From contig MU404090.1 of NCBI GenBank assembly GCA_022695795.1, positions 296,923-360,922 of the forward strand: 64,000 bases of DNA. The letters are read 5' to 3'. The notes beneath the pieces are model-generated. The model was not told where the DNA came from and did not search any database. It worked only from the letters and a program-made list of their open reading frames with translations. This DNA comes from Biscogniauxia marginata. Taxonomy: Eukaryota; Ascomycota; Sordariomycetes; Xylariales; Xylariaceae. Positions within the stretch are counted from its first letter, which is position 1. Every line of letters starts with the position of its first letter. Positions 12,626 through 24,678 of the stretch are shown here, piece after piece. A program made the position numbers and the translations under genes.

Positions 12626-13624
12626 GGGGCGGGCATGGCGAACGAGAGGAGACAAGAGGAGTTGGACCAACATAGATACCTACCTGTTACCCCGGGTAGT
12701 AGGTATGGGCAAAGGCGGAAGGCGTTGGGGTTTGGGGACCTGTGTATGGATTGGGGGTTTACCTAAGTATTTGATTCATCAGGTTGGAGCACCAGACCAT
12801 TCGCAGTGCTTCGTCTGTAGCTGACATAACCATTACTGTATTATAGCCTCCAATAGCAGGCGCCGGCGTAATGTCCATGTGTAATGTTCTTCCTGGCAGC
12901 CCCGGGCTATGATTCAAGATTGCAACATGTGATTGGTGCAAGTGGTACCTTAAGTTCAGGCAAATGAAGGATGAGAAAAGGCTTGACCACCCGAGGGTAC
13001 GTACCTTTTTAAGGGGTGGGTTCCATTGTCCCTTGGGTAGAGGCAGGTGTAAGTGCTTGTGTGTGTTTGTCCAGGGCAGGCACCTACCTAACGGTAACGT
13101 CACTGGACGGTGCAATGTCTCCCTGGTGAAGGTACTTAGGCTTTTCCTAAAATGTACATCCGGGTTTGCTTGTTGCTTACAGTCTACAGCTCCGGGCAAC
13201 CGTCGAGTTCTTCCCTTTACACGTCTCGACCTGCGCTGCACCCCGAAGCATCACGCTCGTTCCTATTTAACCACCACCCACCTTACTTACTCTGCATTAC
13301 CTGGACATTTTATTTTTTAACACCCTCTTCTCTTCTACTTCTCCTGCACAGTCCTTGAACCAGACCAATCAATCCACTTTCGTTTTATTTATTCTTCCTC
13401 CTCTCCCTTTGATTCAACCGCGTATCAACACCAACAAGCAATCTTCAACTTGACAAAACCAGAAACAACCTGTCAGCGCACCTCACCGTCCTGGTTGCTA
13501 CTTCAAGAATAAATCTCGAGTATCACGCGGGTCAGTGATTAACACCAACTCGAAACAGTAAGTTTATCAAACCGCCCAATTCCGAGGCTGTAAATTTTTA
13601 TTTTATTTTTATTTTCGAAAGCTA
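12626..13624. other. intergenic and 5' leader of the mannosyltransferase gene
   Basis: About 1 kb. The last 300 bases are pyrimidine-rich and look like a transcribed leader. A possible 5'-UTR intron runs from the GTAAGT at 13558 to the AAAG ending at 13621. No separate gene is supported. Confidence 0.5.
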
Positions 13625-15636
13625 ATGACCTTCCGTCAAGAGCTTCCTGTCACAATGCCCGCCGTATATGCACGTCACAATGCGGGCCCTGCTGGTGGGC
13701 AGGCTGCCCGAATCCCCCTCCGGCCAGCTGGTTCCAGAGGCCACACCCCATCCTGGTCGGCTTCGAGCAACGACGGCCTTGGTGTCAAGCCCATGAGCCT
13801 CCCATCCCGCGAGGACGATGTATCTCCCTTGGCAAGTACCCCTACCGCGTTGGTTGACCGGCCCCTCAGTGAGCAGCAAGGACCCAGCTGGGCATTGCTG
13901 GCACGTCGTATCCGGTAAGTACACTACCGTGCTGCCGGCAACTCCTTTATTAATGTTACTGCGCCGGGAAATAGACCATACTCGATCCGCAAGCTCATTG
14001 TCTTCATGTGCCTGATCTTCGTCATCTTTGGCGGTGCTTGGATGATTCGCAAGGATTCGGCAAACCGTCTCTCTCCAGACACTGCCACCATCGACATGTA
14101 TCTGCCGCCTATTGCCCAGCTTCCGGCTTCCCCGGAGCAGCAGCCCAAGGTTGACCCGGTCGATTGGCTTCGCCACAACACCATCCTCAATATCGACCAG
14201 GTGCCTGCCTCCTACCGTGAGTCTCTACGTGCAACCCGGCCTAGGGCTGCGTTCATCGCTCTGGTGCGCAACGCCGAGGTTGATGACATGGTCCACAGCA
14301 TCTCTCAGCTCGAGGCTCGCTTCAATGGCCGGGAGACGCACCGTTACGACTGGGTATTCTTCAATGACGAAGAGTTCTCTGAGGAGTTCAAGGTAGCTGT
14401 GACTAATGTTGCTAGTTCGCGTTGTTTCTTTGAGATGATCCCTGAGAAGCATTGGAGGGTACCGCCGTGGATCGACGAGACTCGATTTGATGTCGGCCGT
14501 GAGTTCATGGGAAGCATCGGTGTCGGCAAGGCCTGGCTGCAAAGCTACCACCACATGTGCCGATGGAATGCAGGTCTCTTCGCCATGGAGAAGCGCCTCG
14601 CTGACTATGACTACTTCTGGCGTGTCGAGCCTGGGGTAAGTCAGCCTAATTGACATGTCTCCTTTCTGCCGGTGGCCACCCTCTCCCTCAACTTCAAGTC
14701 AGAAGCGGCCATGCCATCATCCGTGGATCAAAATTGTTCTAACATGCACCAATACAGGTGGAATTCTCCTGCAACATCAACTACGACGTTTTCCGATTCA
14801 TGCGAGATACCGACATGGCTTATGGCTTCAACATGGCAATCCTCGACGATGCACGATCCTTCCCCTCGCTGTGGGAACGGACCAAGGTCTTCATAAAGCA
14901 CCACAAGGAGATGTTAGCTGCTGATGCTGATCTCAATTGGCTAGTCCAAGACATAAAAGAGACAAAGGGTACTGGTCTCTCGTCCTTTGCATACGACGAA
15001 GAGGGGAATGTTGTTGACGGTATCGAGTACAACAACTGCCAGTTCTACTCCAATTTCGAGATTGGTTCTCTAGATTTCTTCCGCAGCAAGGAACATAGAG
15101 CCTACTTCGACCACCTCGACAAGGCGGGTGGCTTCTACTACGAGCGAGTTGGCGATGCTCCTGTACATACCCTTAGCGTCAGCATGTTTCTACCAAAGAG
15201 CCGAATTTGGTACTTCCGTGACATTGGCTACGCACACAGCCTCTGTGCACAATGTCCGCCGCACAAGAACAAACTTACTGTTGGGCCAGAAACCGAGTCC
15301 GTCATTAAGGCCCGATTGATGGTTACCAACAGCAGCCTCTCCGAAAGCCATCTTCATTGGGAGATCCTCTCTAGGGATGTCATTCGACAATGGGGCATCC
15401 CGGGCCTCTCGTGTGGTTGTACCGTCAGTGCTATTGATGTCAATAACGCAAAGCTAGTACCCTACGAGTCGAAGCAGCGCAAACCAGCGCATCCATGCAT
15501 CCGTCTTTATCTAGAGGGAAAGTGGCTCGAGAAGAAACCCGACTTCAGCATCGACGACGAGATCGCCGCCGGCCGAGATGGCTCCGGCGGATACCTCCAT
15601 GATGGTTTAGAGGACAACCCTTCCCATACTACCTAG
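13625..15636 (+). CDS. GT15 alpha-1,2-mannosyltransferase (KRE2/MNT1/KTR family)
   Basis: Exons 13625-13914, 13975-14635 and 14758-15636 give up to 609 residues. The protein is type II. A cytosolic N-terminal stretch is followed by a membrane anchor (IRKLIVFMCLIFVIFGGAW, about residues 103-121), then a Golgi-lumen GT15 domain. Family marks include YDWVFFNDEEFSEEF, HMCRWNAGLF, FWRVEPGVEFSCNINYDVF, CAQCPPHKNKLTVGP and RQWGIPGLSCGCTV. These enzymes use GDP-mannose to extend O-linked and N-linked mannans. The usual YERWGDAPVH motif reads YERVGDAPVH here. The start is ambiguous: the ATG at 13655 has the better context (CACAATG) and would shorten the protein by ten residues. The C-terminus past the catalytic core is acidic and Gly-rich. 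Confidence 0.93.
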
Positions 15637-17723
15637 GAGCTTGGACTATTGTCCACTGACGCCAGTGATAGAGGCCGAATACAAGACGGCGAGGATGAAT
15701 CGACTTAAGAAGATGCGAGGTGAGCTAGAGTAGCAGTGAGACCATGAGATGACGACACATTTGCAGGCAGCTATAGCTTGATTCCATTATGATGCACATT
15801 TGATGGAGCTTGATAGATCTCTAATCAAGCTTCCGGCCGGAAACCGAGAGACGGAAAAGGGCGTTGATCCACGGCGTTATGCGAGATGATGACCTATGGA
15901 AATAAGTCTCGCGGTGGTTTCCCTCTGGTTTTTTTATATTTTTTGCCTTTGGTCCTCAACTTTATAGGATCGACTTTCGCACATGCCTGTATGTACTTTA
16001 AGCCTCTTAGGTAGGCAATGGTTCCCGCAAATGCAAAAGGCCTTGCCTAGGTACATAGGCAGTACATGAACATGGATTATTTTTCTATTGGCTTCTTTGA
16101 CACTTTCAGGTACCTAATACCCGTGGACCTTGATGTCTCTGATGCAGGTGACGGTTGGCTTTATTGTAATATTGGTGACTTTATACCTGATCTACCCGTG
16201 TCAATACGCGAGCAGGCAGGCCTGTCGACTAATAATCTGCTTAGAATGACCATAGCTATAAACTATGACTGACCGGAATGGGGCCACGGGATCAGGTGAG
16301 CCAATCAAGCGTTGTACAATCGCGATGCACAATCACGATGAGTTATGGTGTGATAGAATCGGTATGATCTAATGGTAGATACCTGGGTAGGTAGGTATGT
16401 AGATATATTCAAACCTAACTACGCTTGTAGGCGGGACCTACATGTAGGAAAGGAGAACATAAATAAAACGGAAACCTTTTTTATTATATAATACCTAGGT
16501 ACATTAGGGCCAGGATTAGCTAGGGCAAAGAGTCATTTATTATATGTGTATATACTAAGTAAGGGATGGCGGTCGTAATAATGATGGAGGGCAACTCCAT
16601 ACTAGCTAGTGAAAAATCCGAATACAAGGCCTTATTATATAAAAATTGAAATACTAATAAGAACCTTGACGTTTTTAACTGTCTAAATAGAGACACTTTA
16701 ATTACAATTTGGTTGACTTTTTAACCACTACTAACCGTATTTGCACATATAATAAGTAAATGGTACTTTGCTCGATCTAACCCCAGCCTTAGTATAGGAT
16801 CCTATTTAGTCCTTGAGTTCTCGGGTTTCATTGCTATTCACTTGGTTGGTTTTACTATCCATGCCATGGATGGTACGGAATCGCTCGTATTAGTGCAAGT
16901 TGGTTTCGATGCCAGCGAATGTATATATTCCCCTTATGCCTTTATATTTCTTGATGTTATGTGCGCTTCTCTTCGCTTCTAATTCTGTTTTCGGTCCTAG
17001 ACGCCTATTTAAGAAAAAACCACATCTTCCGATTTCCCTCACTTCCTGGCCGATAACTAGATCACTGCCTACTACGACATCTCATTCTATATCTAGCATC
17101 ATGTCGTCTTCATCCCAATATCAATACTACCCGTCTTTGCCGGCAGCAGTTATTTCCTGTCGTCTTATTTGGTCTTTCGAGCCTAACTCGTGCCTTCTAG
17201 TTGGACCAGCAGTCTCTATGCGGTCTTGTCTTCCCTATGCCTTGGTTGGGTAACGAGTGTGTTTATTCCAGGACGCGAAGTTCGGATTGTATGAGCGCCA
17301 GTATAGCTAGGTAATTTTACATAAGAGATTCCTTTATCCTACTTTTAAGTTTTTATTGGACTGCTTAACTCAGTAATAATATGACAATATGTATGTGTTG
17401 TGGCTTCAAACCAAGTGTTGCCCGGGCATGGCAAGTATAGTGTATCTATAGGCTGCTGTCAAAGAAACATAGCTTTTTTGTCTAATATTAGAGGCTTAGA
17501 GGCTCACAATGCGTCTACTGAGATTGACTGAAAACATAATCCACGCGGATCGTGAGACAAAGCCAAGGCTCTTGTACTGGCAGTTACTCATACAAAGCCT
17601 AGCGCGCAGGGCAAAGACGTTGCTCGTGTACACCATGGCATATCCAATACATTGTTCTCGTTACAAGCGTATGGCTCACACACGAAAAGTCGAATTTCCG
17701 GACCGCGCGTCACGCCCACTATC
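15637..17723. other. AT-rich intergenic stretch
   Basis: A 2.1 kb AT-rich interval, notably 16.3-17.4 kb, with several AGGTA/TACCT tetranucleotide clusters. Minus-strand frames near 16.7-17.25 kb are partly open but carry several stops, so a decayed gene is possible but not shown. No intact gene is supported. Confidence 0.5.
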
Positions 17724-19050
17724 ATGATGCGAGAAAGTGAGCGCCGGGCACTCGCCGCAGAGGCCCGGCGTCTTCTCGCCGAAAAATTATCCGGCTACTT
17801 CACTACCGCGCACGCATTCGAGTACGTGAAGCCGCTGGGCAAGGGCTCGGCTGCTGGGGCCCTGCTCTTCAACGATCTCAAAAAGGAGGACCCAAAACGT
17901 ATCCGGCGCAGGCTGGTCGTCAAATACGCCTTCTCCGAGTACGAGCAGAGGAACAAGATGGCGAACGACGAGATCAGGAACGAAACTCGCTGGCTGCAGA
18001 CGCTGAGCGGGGCGGAGCACATAGTACAGCTGATACCCTGCGAGATCGACGAGACGCAACTACCGCGTCCGGCGCTCGTAATGGAATTCCTAGAAGGTGG
18101 CGACGTGGGACAACTTTGTGGGAGGCTTAGGAAGACAGAGAGGCAGATGCCTAATCGGTTGCTTTGGAACATATTCCTATGTTGTTGGTCACCCACCGGA
18201 ATATTTTCTCGATATACCTTATTACTAATATAACCAGTAACTCGAGCTTCTATTGCCATGGCTTATCCCCCCTGGGCTGAGGGTGAGCGGGAAACTATTC
18301 CTGCTGATCAGGCGGCAAGCAATCTTGTTCATGGCGACCTTCACGATGAAAACATATTGCTGGATAGTTTGTACCTAGACCCGGAACACCAGCATGCTCC
18401 CCTGCTAAAAGTTAGTTCGTTTTGTGACCACGAGCACCCCCGCCATATCTATTAACTCGTGGTAGCTCATTGATTTCGGTAAAGCAGCAGTTATACCATC
18501 AACAGTCGGGTAGGTCATCCATATGCAACAACTAGGGTTATATAGTCATTTACCTGAATTTCACTCCGTAGTGTAACCGGACCACAGCAAAGCATACAAG
18601 ACATCGCTCGAGTAAGCCATCTTATTCACTTACTTGTCTCTAATCCTATAGTCGCGACAACATGTTGATGTTAAGGAACAGGTCGTCACAGCACTAGTCG
18701 CAAAGAAGTACTCGGTGATATCCGACGAAAACATGCAGGTGGACGTCCTTGACGATACGGGGAATACCCAGCAAATCTTGGTCTACACAGATCCAGCCGT
18801 ACGCGATAGCACGCATCTATCCGCCGAACTACGAAACCTGCTCTTGCGGTCGCAGGCCATCAACCCAGCAGAACGGCCAGCCTTAGACCGGCTATTAGCG
18901 CTGTGCGAAGCCGCCGTGAAGACGCACTCGGCTGACCAGTATCACAATATCCCCGGCTACGACCATTCCTTTGAGAGCGATGATTCCATCCGCGAGTTCG
19001 TCCAGCAAGTCATGCTCGATGCCGACATCACAACCAGCTCCGTTAGCTGA
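17724..19050 (+). CDS. protein kinase-like fold protein
   Basis: Exons 17724-18180, 18238-18410, 18466-18509, 18572-18611 and 18652-19050 join in phase to about 370 residues. A glycine-rich loop (LGKGSAAGA, about 38-46) and a VVKYA lysine at 67 match kinase subdomains I and II. VMEFLEGGDVGQL looks like the hinge. HGDLHDENILL (184-194) is the catalytic-loop equivalent, and LIDFGKAA holds the DFG at about 213-215. ALDRLLALC resembles the end of a C-lobe. The intermediate block LTRASIAMAYPPW is familiar from uncharacterised fungal kinase-like proteins. Position 185 is Gly where typical Ser/Thr kinases have Arg (HRD). It may be a non-RD kinase or a pseudokinase; the substrate is unknown. The first donor is a weak GTTGTT, while its branch site TTACTAAT is good. 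I took the first of two tandem ATGs. Confidence 0.75.
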
Positions 19051-20092
19051 CGGACGGAAGAGTCCGTAACAGCGCTCTGGACTTAGTCGGCTGCCGACGG
19101 CGTCGCCGCGAAATAAGAAGGAACGCCTGACTTCTTGGCCATCAATTGGATAATAAAAATACAAGAGAGTAAATTACTAGCTCTTGGCATAGTTGTCAAA
19201 CAACCTGATATGCACTCTTTAATAAAAAGAACTCCGTAATGTCATAATATAATACCTCGCCCCTTAAAGTGATGTTAGTTTCCGTTGTGGGTTGTTTATA
19301 TACAGGTAATAAGTACTTATATAACCTTAATTTCACTAGGATTTTCAAAGTGACGATATATATTTTTAGTAATGGCTTTATGCAAGGTAACTGGAAACTA
19401 TAGGTTTCAAAGGAAAAAACTTGTTCAGATATTTATATTACATAGTGCGTTTCGATGTGTGGTGGAGGGAACCGGCAAGGTAACTTGGTAGTGGGACGTT
19501 AACATTATTTCAGTGGTTAAGGTATACGTTACAAGGTAGACAATACCCAGCAGTTGACAAATAACAATGCAGTGGCATGGAAAATATACTCCTGACTATG
19601 TAGAGGCATTCAAAAGATTCCTTAGCTGACGATTAGTTTCAAGTTACCTCCTAATGTTAATTCACGTCCCCCAAAAGCCATTGTTGGATATGAAGGATCG
19701 CATGGCTGGCAACAGTTGGAATTTACATTGTGTAACAAACTATGGGCCTCCTGATCCCTGTGGCTCGATCATGATTTGAATTCAAACCGACTATTGCATC
19801 TATTGTAGTCACTAGGTGGCCCAAAGTCGTTTTAACCTAAGTGGTTCTTGTCTAAATCCTACCTGATGACTATGGCAGGCACTCTTCAAAAATTTACCCG
19901 AATTTGGCAACGACTAGATGTTTTTTTGGAGGGAAAAGGACGGGGCTGACCTGAAAGATGCTCTTCTTGTTGAAATATCGAGCTATACGATCCCTGGTAT
20001 CCTGTATGTATATACATAGCTGGGCTTCGCCCATCTACCTAGACTCATCCTGAACTTCAATACACTTGATCCTATCCTCATATATTCGTCTC
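19051..20092. other. AT-rich intergenic, no gene seen
   Basis: About 1 kb of AT-rich sequence between the kinase-like gene and the decayed UstYa-family gene. Only very short open frames occur. Confidence 0.5.
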
Positions 20093-20980
20093 ATGTCACC
20101 GCTCCTTGAAGACGTCCGGAAGGAACATTCATTGATACAAGAGCAGATAATGAACGGAAATTTATGGCTCCTTGCGTTTTTTTAACTTGTTGCTCTTCAA
20201 AGTATCCGTGGTTCTATACTTTGTCTCTTCGTCAAAGTTTTTGAGGTGCCATGCCTGTCTCAAGACGATATTAACTTATTATAGGTACATCTCTTACGCT
20301 AGTCAAAACTATAACTGATCAACTTTTAGGTAGCCCCTATTCTTGATGAGATTGACATATGTATAATTGAATCCTTTCTCAATAGAAGTCTTTGGTTATG
20401 GGGTGACCCATCAATCTGGAGAGGCCCCCCCCGACTCTGTTGAGTCGAACGAGGCGTGGGAAAGCTTCGAGCATGTCAAACCTATAGCTCTAACCAAAAC
20501 TCAGATTATCGCTGTGGGAAAAGATCCTGCTATAGTCGCAAAATTCAATGACGACTATTGGTATCTCGGTGACGATTCGTACGTTGGAGAACTAGACATA
20601 TTTCACCAAATTCATTACCTTAAAACGCTCCGCCAGGAGGCTTTCAGAAACTGGGACCGAGTGGGTGAAACAATACCTTAATGGACAGATATCATTGTAT
20701 CCATCTACAACACTGTACGGGCATGTTGATGGAGCACATGCTGTGCAGCACGGACACTGGATTCTTGACGTATAACTGGATGGAACACAGCCTAAATCCC
20801 TTCCCGGACATAAGTGTTCGTAGACTAAGGCAATTGGTCGAATACCGTGATACCCATGGTGTTAAACTGAGTGAATATGTAGAGGAGAGGCACTTTTCTC
20901 AAATGGAATATGTTCCATTACGAGTTTGTCTACCTAGCTTTTCCACGTTGAGATTCAAGACATCGGGTAGATTTCCTTGA
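20093..20980 (+). pseudogene. decayed UstYa-family (DUF3328) oxidase-like gene
   Basis: Pieces in order match a UstYa-like protein. An ATG at 20093 opens a short hydrophilic N-terminus and a hydrophobic segment, broken by a TAA directly after a run of seven T (about 20186-20192). A probable intron ends at CAATAG before 20386. A long frame follows with YWYLGDDSYVGELDIFHQIHYLKTLRQ, and ends at a TAA at 20679. The next frame overlaps it by one base and contains IHLQHCTGMLMEHMLCSTDT, the second HxxHC motif. The first motif is HQIHY, with Cys replaced by Tyr. Two frame breaks and a lost Cys argue for decay, unless they are sequencing errors. UstYa-type proteins act in fungal RiPP and other secondary-metabolite clusters. 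I see no cluster partner nearby. Confidence 0.7.
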
Positions 20981-22049
20981 ATACCTATAAATTGATGAAC
21001 CTATAAAAACAATGTACTAGATCACATGTTACATATATTAGATAGCTTCTCTGTCAGTGAGTAGTAATAGATGATGTTTAGTTGAACCAGGTTCCATTGT
21101 AGATCATGAAATATATGTTGTGTACCTAATCTATTACTCAATTCGGATCACGTACATCTCACCTCGGCCGCTCAAAAGCTATAACTAGTGGCTACTTAGT
21201 TTTTATATATATAATATTCAGACCCACCCGTCCAACAGAATGAGACTGTTTTAATACCTCTAATAATCTTTCGTGACTTTCCAACCTTGTCCCAGTTTAG
21301 AACGACTTTTTATTAGCCTTATAACATAATTAACATCGTTATCAGTATTTATATAAACTATACAAATCGAGTACATCTTTAACTTAACGCCTAGTTAATA
21401 GTAACCTTGCGTCTTGGATGTAAACCGAACGGTAAAGATTTCCAAGAAAGAAACTCAGCACTTAACTAGGACTAAGACAACTTGCTATCTAAGATAAAAG
21501 GGACGTATCCAGGATCAAATAAATGTATTGTCTCGGCTTGAGATATCACTCGTTACTAGTTAGAGCCAATTCTAGTTCCTCCCCCTTTTTTTTTTGTTCG
21601 CTACCTTTTCGATCTTTCCATCTCTCTCCCTACATCTGTCTCCCTTGACATACCCGGGATTAGTGGCCCGGAGAAATATGGGGATTTCTCCATCAATCAC
21701 GATCCCGGATTTTGCTGGTCTCGGCGCGAATTTATAGTCTAGACCCCACTAAAACTCGAGCCCCTCCAACTCGCGCTGACGATGTCGGCATCAAATGGGA
21801 TGGGTACCTGTAGTCGACATAGCTCGACTAGCTAGTAGGATATAAAAGAAAGGAAGGGGGGAAGACAAATTACTTTTAACCTCATTATGATCTAACTCAG
21901 TGTCTCCTCTCCTCTACCGTTTCTTATCATCCCGTACCCAGTCAAACTTTCACCGTTCAGGTAAAGAAAGAAGTCGTCATCATTATTCAACAGTTCCATC
22001 ATCACCATCGCCCGAGAGCGCGCGTCTCTGGCCAAGTGAAACTACCACG
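20981..22049. other. AT-rich intergenic and promoter of the dehydratase gene
   Basis: About 1.07 kb. AT-rich to 21.5 kb, then a pyrimidine-rich stretch near 21580-21650 and a likely leader from about 21850. No gene is supported. Confidence 0.5.
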
Positions 22050-23512
22050 ATGGTCGAAGTTACCATAACAGGCTGGAGAACAAAGGATGTGCGATTCCCG
22101 ACGTCCTTGGACAAGACGGGCTCGGACGCCATGAACGCGGCCGGGGACTACTCCTCGGCATACTGCATCCTGGAGACTGACTCTGAATACACCGGCCATG
22201 GAATGGTGAGCAACTCTTATTCTCGTACATATGAACTTTTTATGCCTCGCTACACAAAACAATAATGAAAGGGGAGGGCACGTATAGGGTTAACATGTTT
22301 TAATTTCCTAATTAGACGTTCACCATCGGCCGCGGCAACGACATAGTCTGCGCAGCCATCAACCACCTCGGCGACCGGCTGAAGGGACGTACGCTATCGT
22401 CGCTGGTGGCGGACTGGGGCAAGACGTGGCGGTACTTGGTGGCGGACTCGCAATTGCGCTGGATCGGCCCCGAGAAGGGCGTGATCCACCTTGCGCTGGG
22501 CGCCGTCGTCAACGCCGTGTGGGACCTGTGGGCCAAGACGCTCGGCAAGCCGGTGTGGCGGATCGTGGCCGAGATGACGCCCGAGGAGTTCGTCCGGTGC
22601 ATCGACTTCCGGTACATCACGGATGCCGTCACCCCCGAGGAGGCCGTCGCGCTGCTGAGGGAGTCCGAGGCCGACAAGGAGCAGCGCTTCCGCGACGCTC
22701 TCGAGAGCCGCGCCGTGCCGGCGTACACCACGAGCGCGGGCTGGCTCGGCTACGGCGAGGACAAGATGAAAGGGCTGCTGCGCGAGACCCTGGCCGCGGG
22801 CTACAAGCACTTCAAGCTGAAGGTCGGCGGCAGCGTCGAGGCGGACCGCCGGCGGCTCGGCATCGCGCGGGACGTCATCGGGTTCGACCGGGGTAACATC
22901 CTCATGGTCGACGCCAACCAGGTCTGGAGCGTGCCCGAGGCCATCGAGTACATGAAGCAGCTCGCCGACTTCAAGCCCTGGTTCATTGAGGAGCCGACGT
23001 CTCCCGACGACGTCCTAGGCCACAAGGCCGTCCGCGACGCGCTGAAGCCCTACGGCATCGGCGTCGCCACCGGCGAGATGTGCCAGAACCGCGTCATATT
23101 CAAGCAGCTGCTCATGTCCGGCGCCATCGACATCTGCCAGATCGACGCGTGCCGGATGGGTGGCGTGAACGAGGTGCTGGCCGTCCTTCTCATGGCCAAG
23201 AAGTTCAACGTGCCCATCGTGCCGCACTCGGGAGGTGTCGGGCTGCCGGAATACACGCAGCACCTCAGCACAATCGATTATGTCGTAGTGAGCGGGAAGC
23301 TGTCTGTATTGGAATACGTCGACCACCTACATGAGCACTTCATCCACCCCTCCGTCATCAAGGACGGGTACTACCAGACCCCGATGAATCCCGGCTACAG
23401 CGTTGAGATGAAGCCGGAAAGTATGGAAAGGTTTTCATACCCTGGCGAAGAGGGCATCAGTTGGTGGAAGAGCGATGAGGCAAAGCCCATCCTTGAAGGA
23501 GAGAAATTTTAG
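22050..23512 (+). CDS. lgd1: L-galactonate dehydratase (D-galacturonate catabolism)
   Basis: Exons 22050-22205 and 22316-23512 give about 450 residues, the length I recall for Trichoderma reesei LGD1 (GaaB in Aspergillus). It belongs to the enolase superfamily, mandelate-racemase type. Visible active-site elements are HFKLKVGG (KxK, about 219-221), MVDANQVW (metal Asp, about 251), WFIEEPTSPDD (Glu, about 277), GVATGEM (Glu, about 306) and VPHSGG (His, about 356). The reaction converts L-galactonate to 3-deoxy-L-threo-hex-2-ulosonate, the second step in using pectin-derived galacturonate. The protein strongly resembles LGD1 over its full length as I remember it. Exon 2 is very GC-rich at third positions and stands out from AT-rich surroundings. 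No other galacturonate gene is in the window. Confidence 0.95.
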
Positions 23513-24678
23513 ATACGGTCAACACCTGATGAGTAGATCCAAGGGGTGGTGTGTGTATAGGGAAATCCCTCATTCGGATATCTTATGTAGAATACCTTGT
23601 GGCTTCAGATCATGTTAGCCTAGTAAGAACTTTCTAGTTGTGTATATACGAATACAGCAATAACCATATTGGCTACACTGATGTCAACCCTCCATGTATC
23701 TTAGCCTTGAGCGTAACCATTATGAGGCATATCTCAGGCATATCTGAATAAGAATCAGACGAGAATATTGCTGTTTTCAGGTCGGCTTATATCGCTGTAA
23801 TACGCCCTTGCATCACATAGCTGCTGGTTCCAGGAAAATCCGTTCGGTGCGTCATGAAGCATCCCTACCCAGCTAGGGATAACCGAAGTAGACAGCAAGG
23901 CACTCATTGTCACGAGATAATCCAGTATATATATTGGTAGTAGCGTAGCTGTTGCACAGGGACCTAAGAACTACAGTCACTTGGGATGTATTGCTGGTCA
24001 CATGCGAACAGCCTCTTTGTTTTCTAGGCGACGTGTACCATTCCTGTATCCATTAATCCTCGAACACCACAACTCTACTTGCTCCTGACAATCACGTTCT
24101 AACATACATGTTGGTCACGCTTAAATCCGGCAAGAATATCTTCGGTCAAAGCACTAGAACTTAAGTTTATATTTTTTGAAGTAGAGTGAAAAAGAAACAG
24201 GCAAAATGAAGTGGCTGTAGCCCCTAAGCAAGAGAGGGTACCAGCATGATCATGGAACAGCAGGTCGGATCATACAAGTACAACGAATCAAAATTACTAA
24301 CAAGTATAGACCGGCCGCGTAATGTTACGGAGAAAATAAAACATTTCGCACGAGAGTTGTCCGTTTCAACCAACTGTGCTTTGGTCTCACGTTGGTGTAA
24401 TGGAAGACGTGATCGTCTAGAGTCATTAGATTATCTCTCGGGCGGATGTATCAGATTGCAAGTACCGATAAATGTCCCTGAAAAGTTCTATATAGGCTGA
24501 GCATGTTGAAGTTATAATTTGTTCAATATTCCATCAGATCTACCTTTCCATACATGAGCACACAACATCTAGTGATACACCAGCGCGATATATACCACCG
24601 CAAGTACCTATATATTCCCGAATACGTCGAAACACATACATACATACATACATATTTACGTATATTCTCATACGCACT
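23513..24678. other. intergenic, no gene seen
   Basis: About 1.2 kb of moderately AT-rich sequence, presumably the 3' region of the dehydratase gene and the promoter of the next orphan gene. Tandem ACAT near 24636-24652 precedes the ATG at 24679. Confidence 0.5.

Noticed and set aside
22394..22896. Long overlapping frames on both strands in the dehydratase exon
   Set aside because: Products of very high GC at third positions. The plus-strand enolase-superfamily protein is complete and conserved.
24378..24460. TTGGTGTAATGG string resembling the D-arm of tRNA-Glu/Asp
   Set aside because: The following sequence does not form an anticodon arm or T-arm, and the acceptor ends do not pair.
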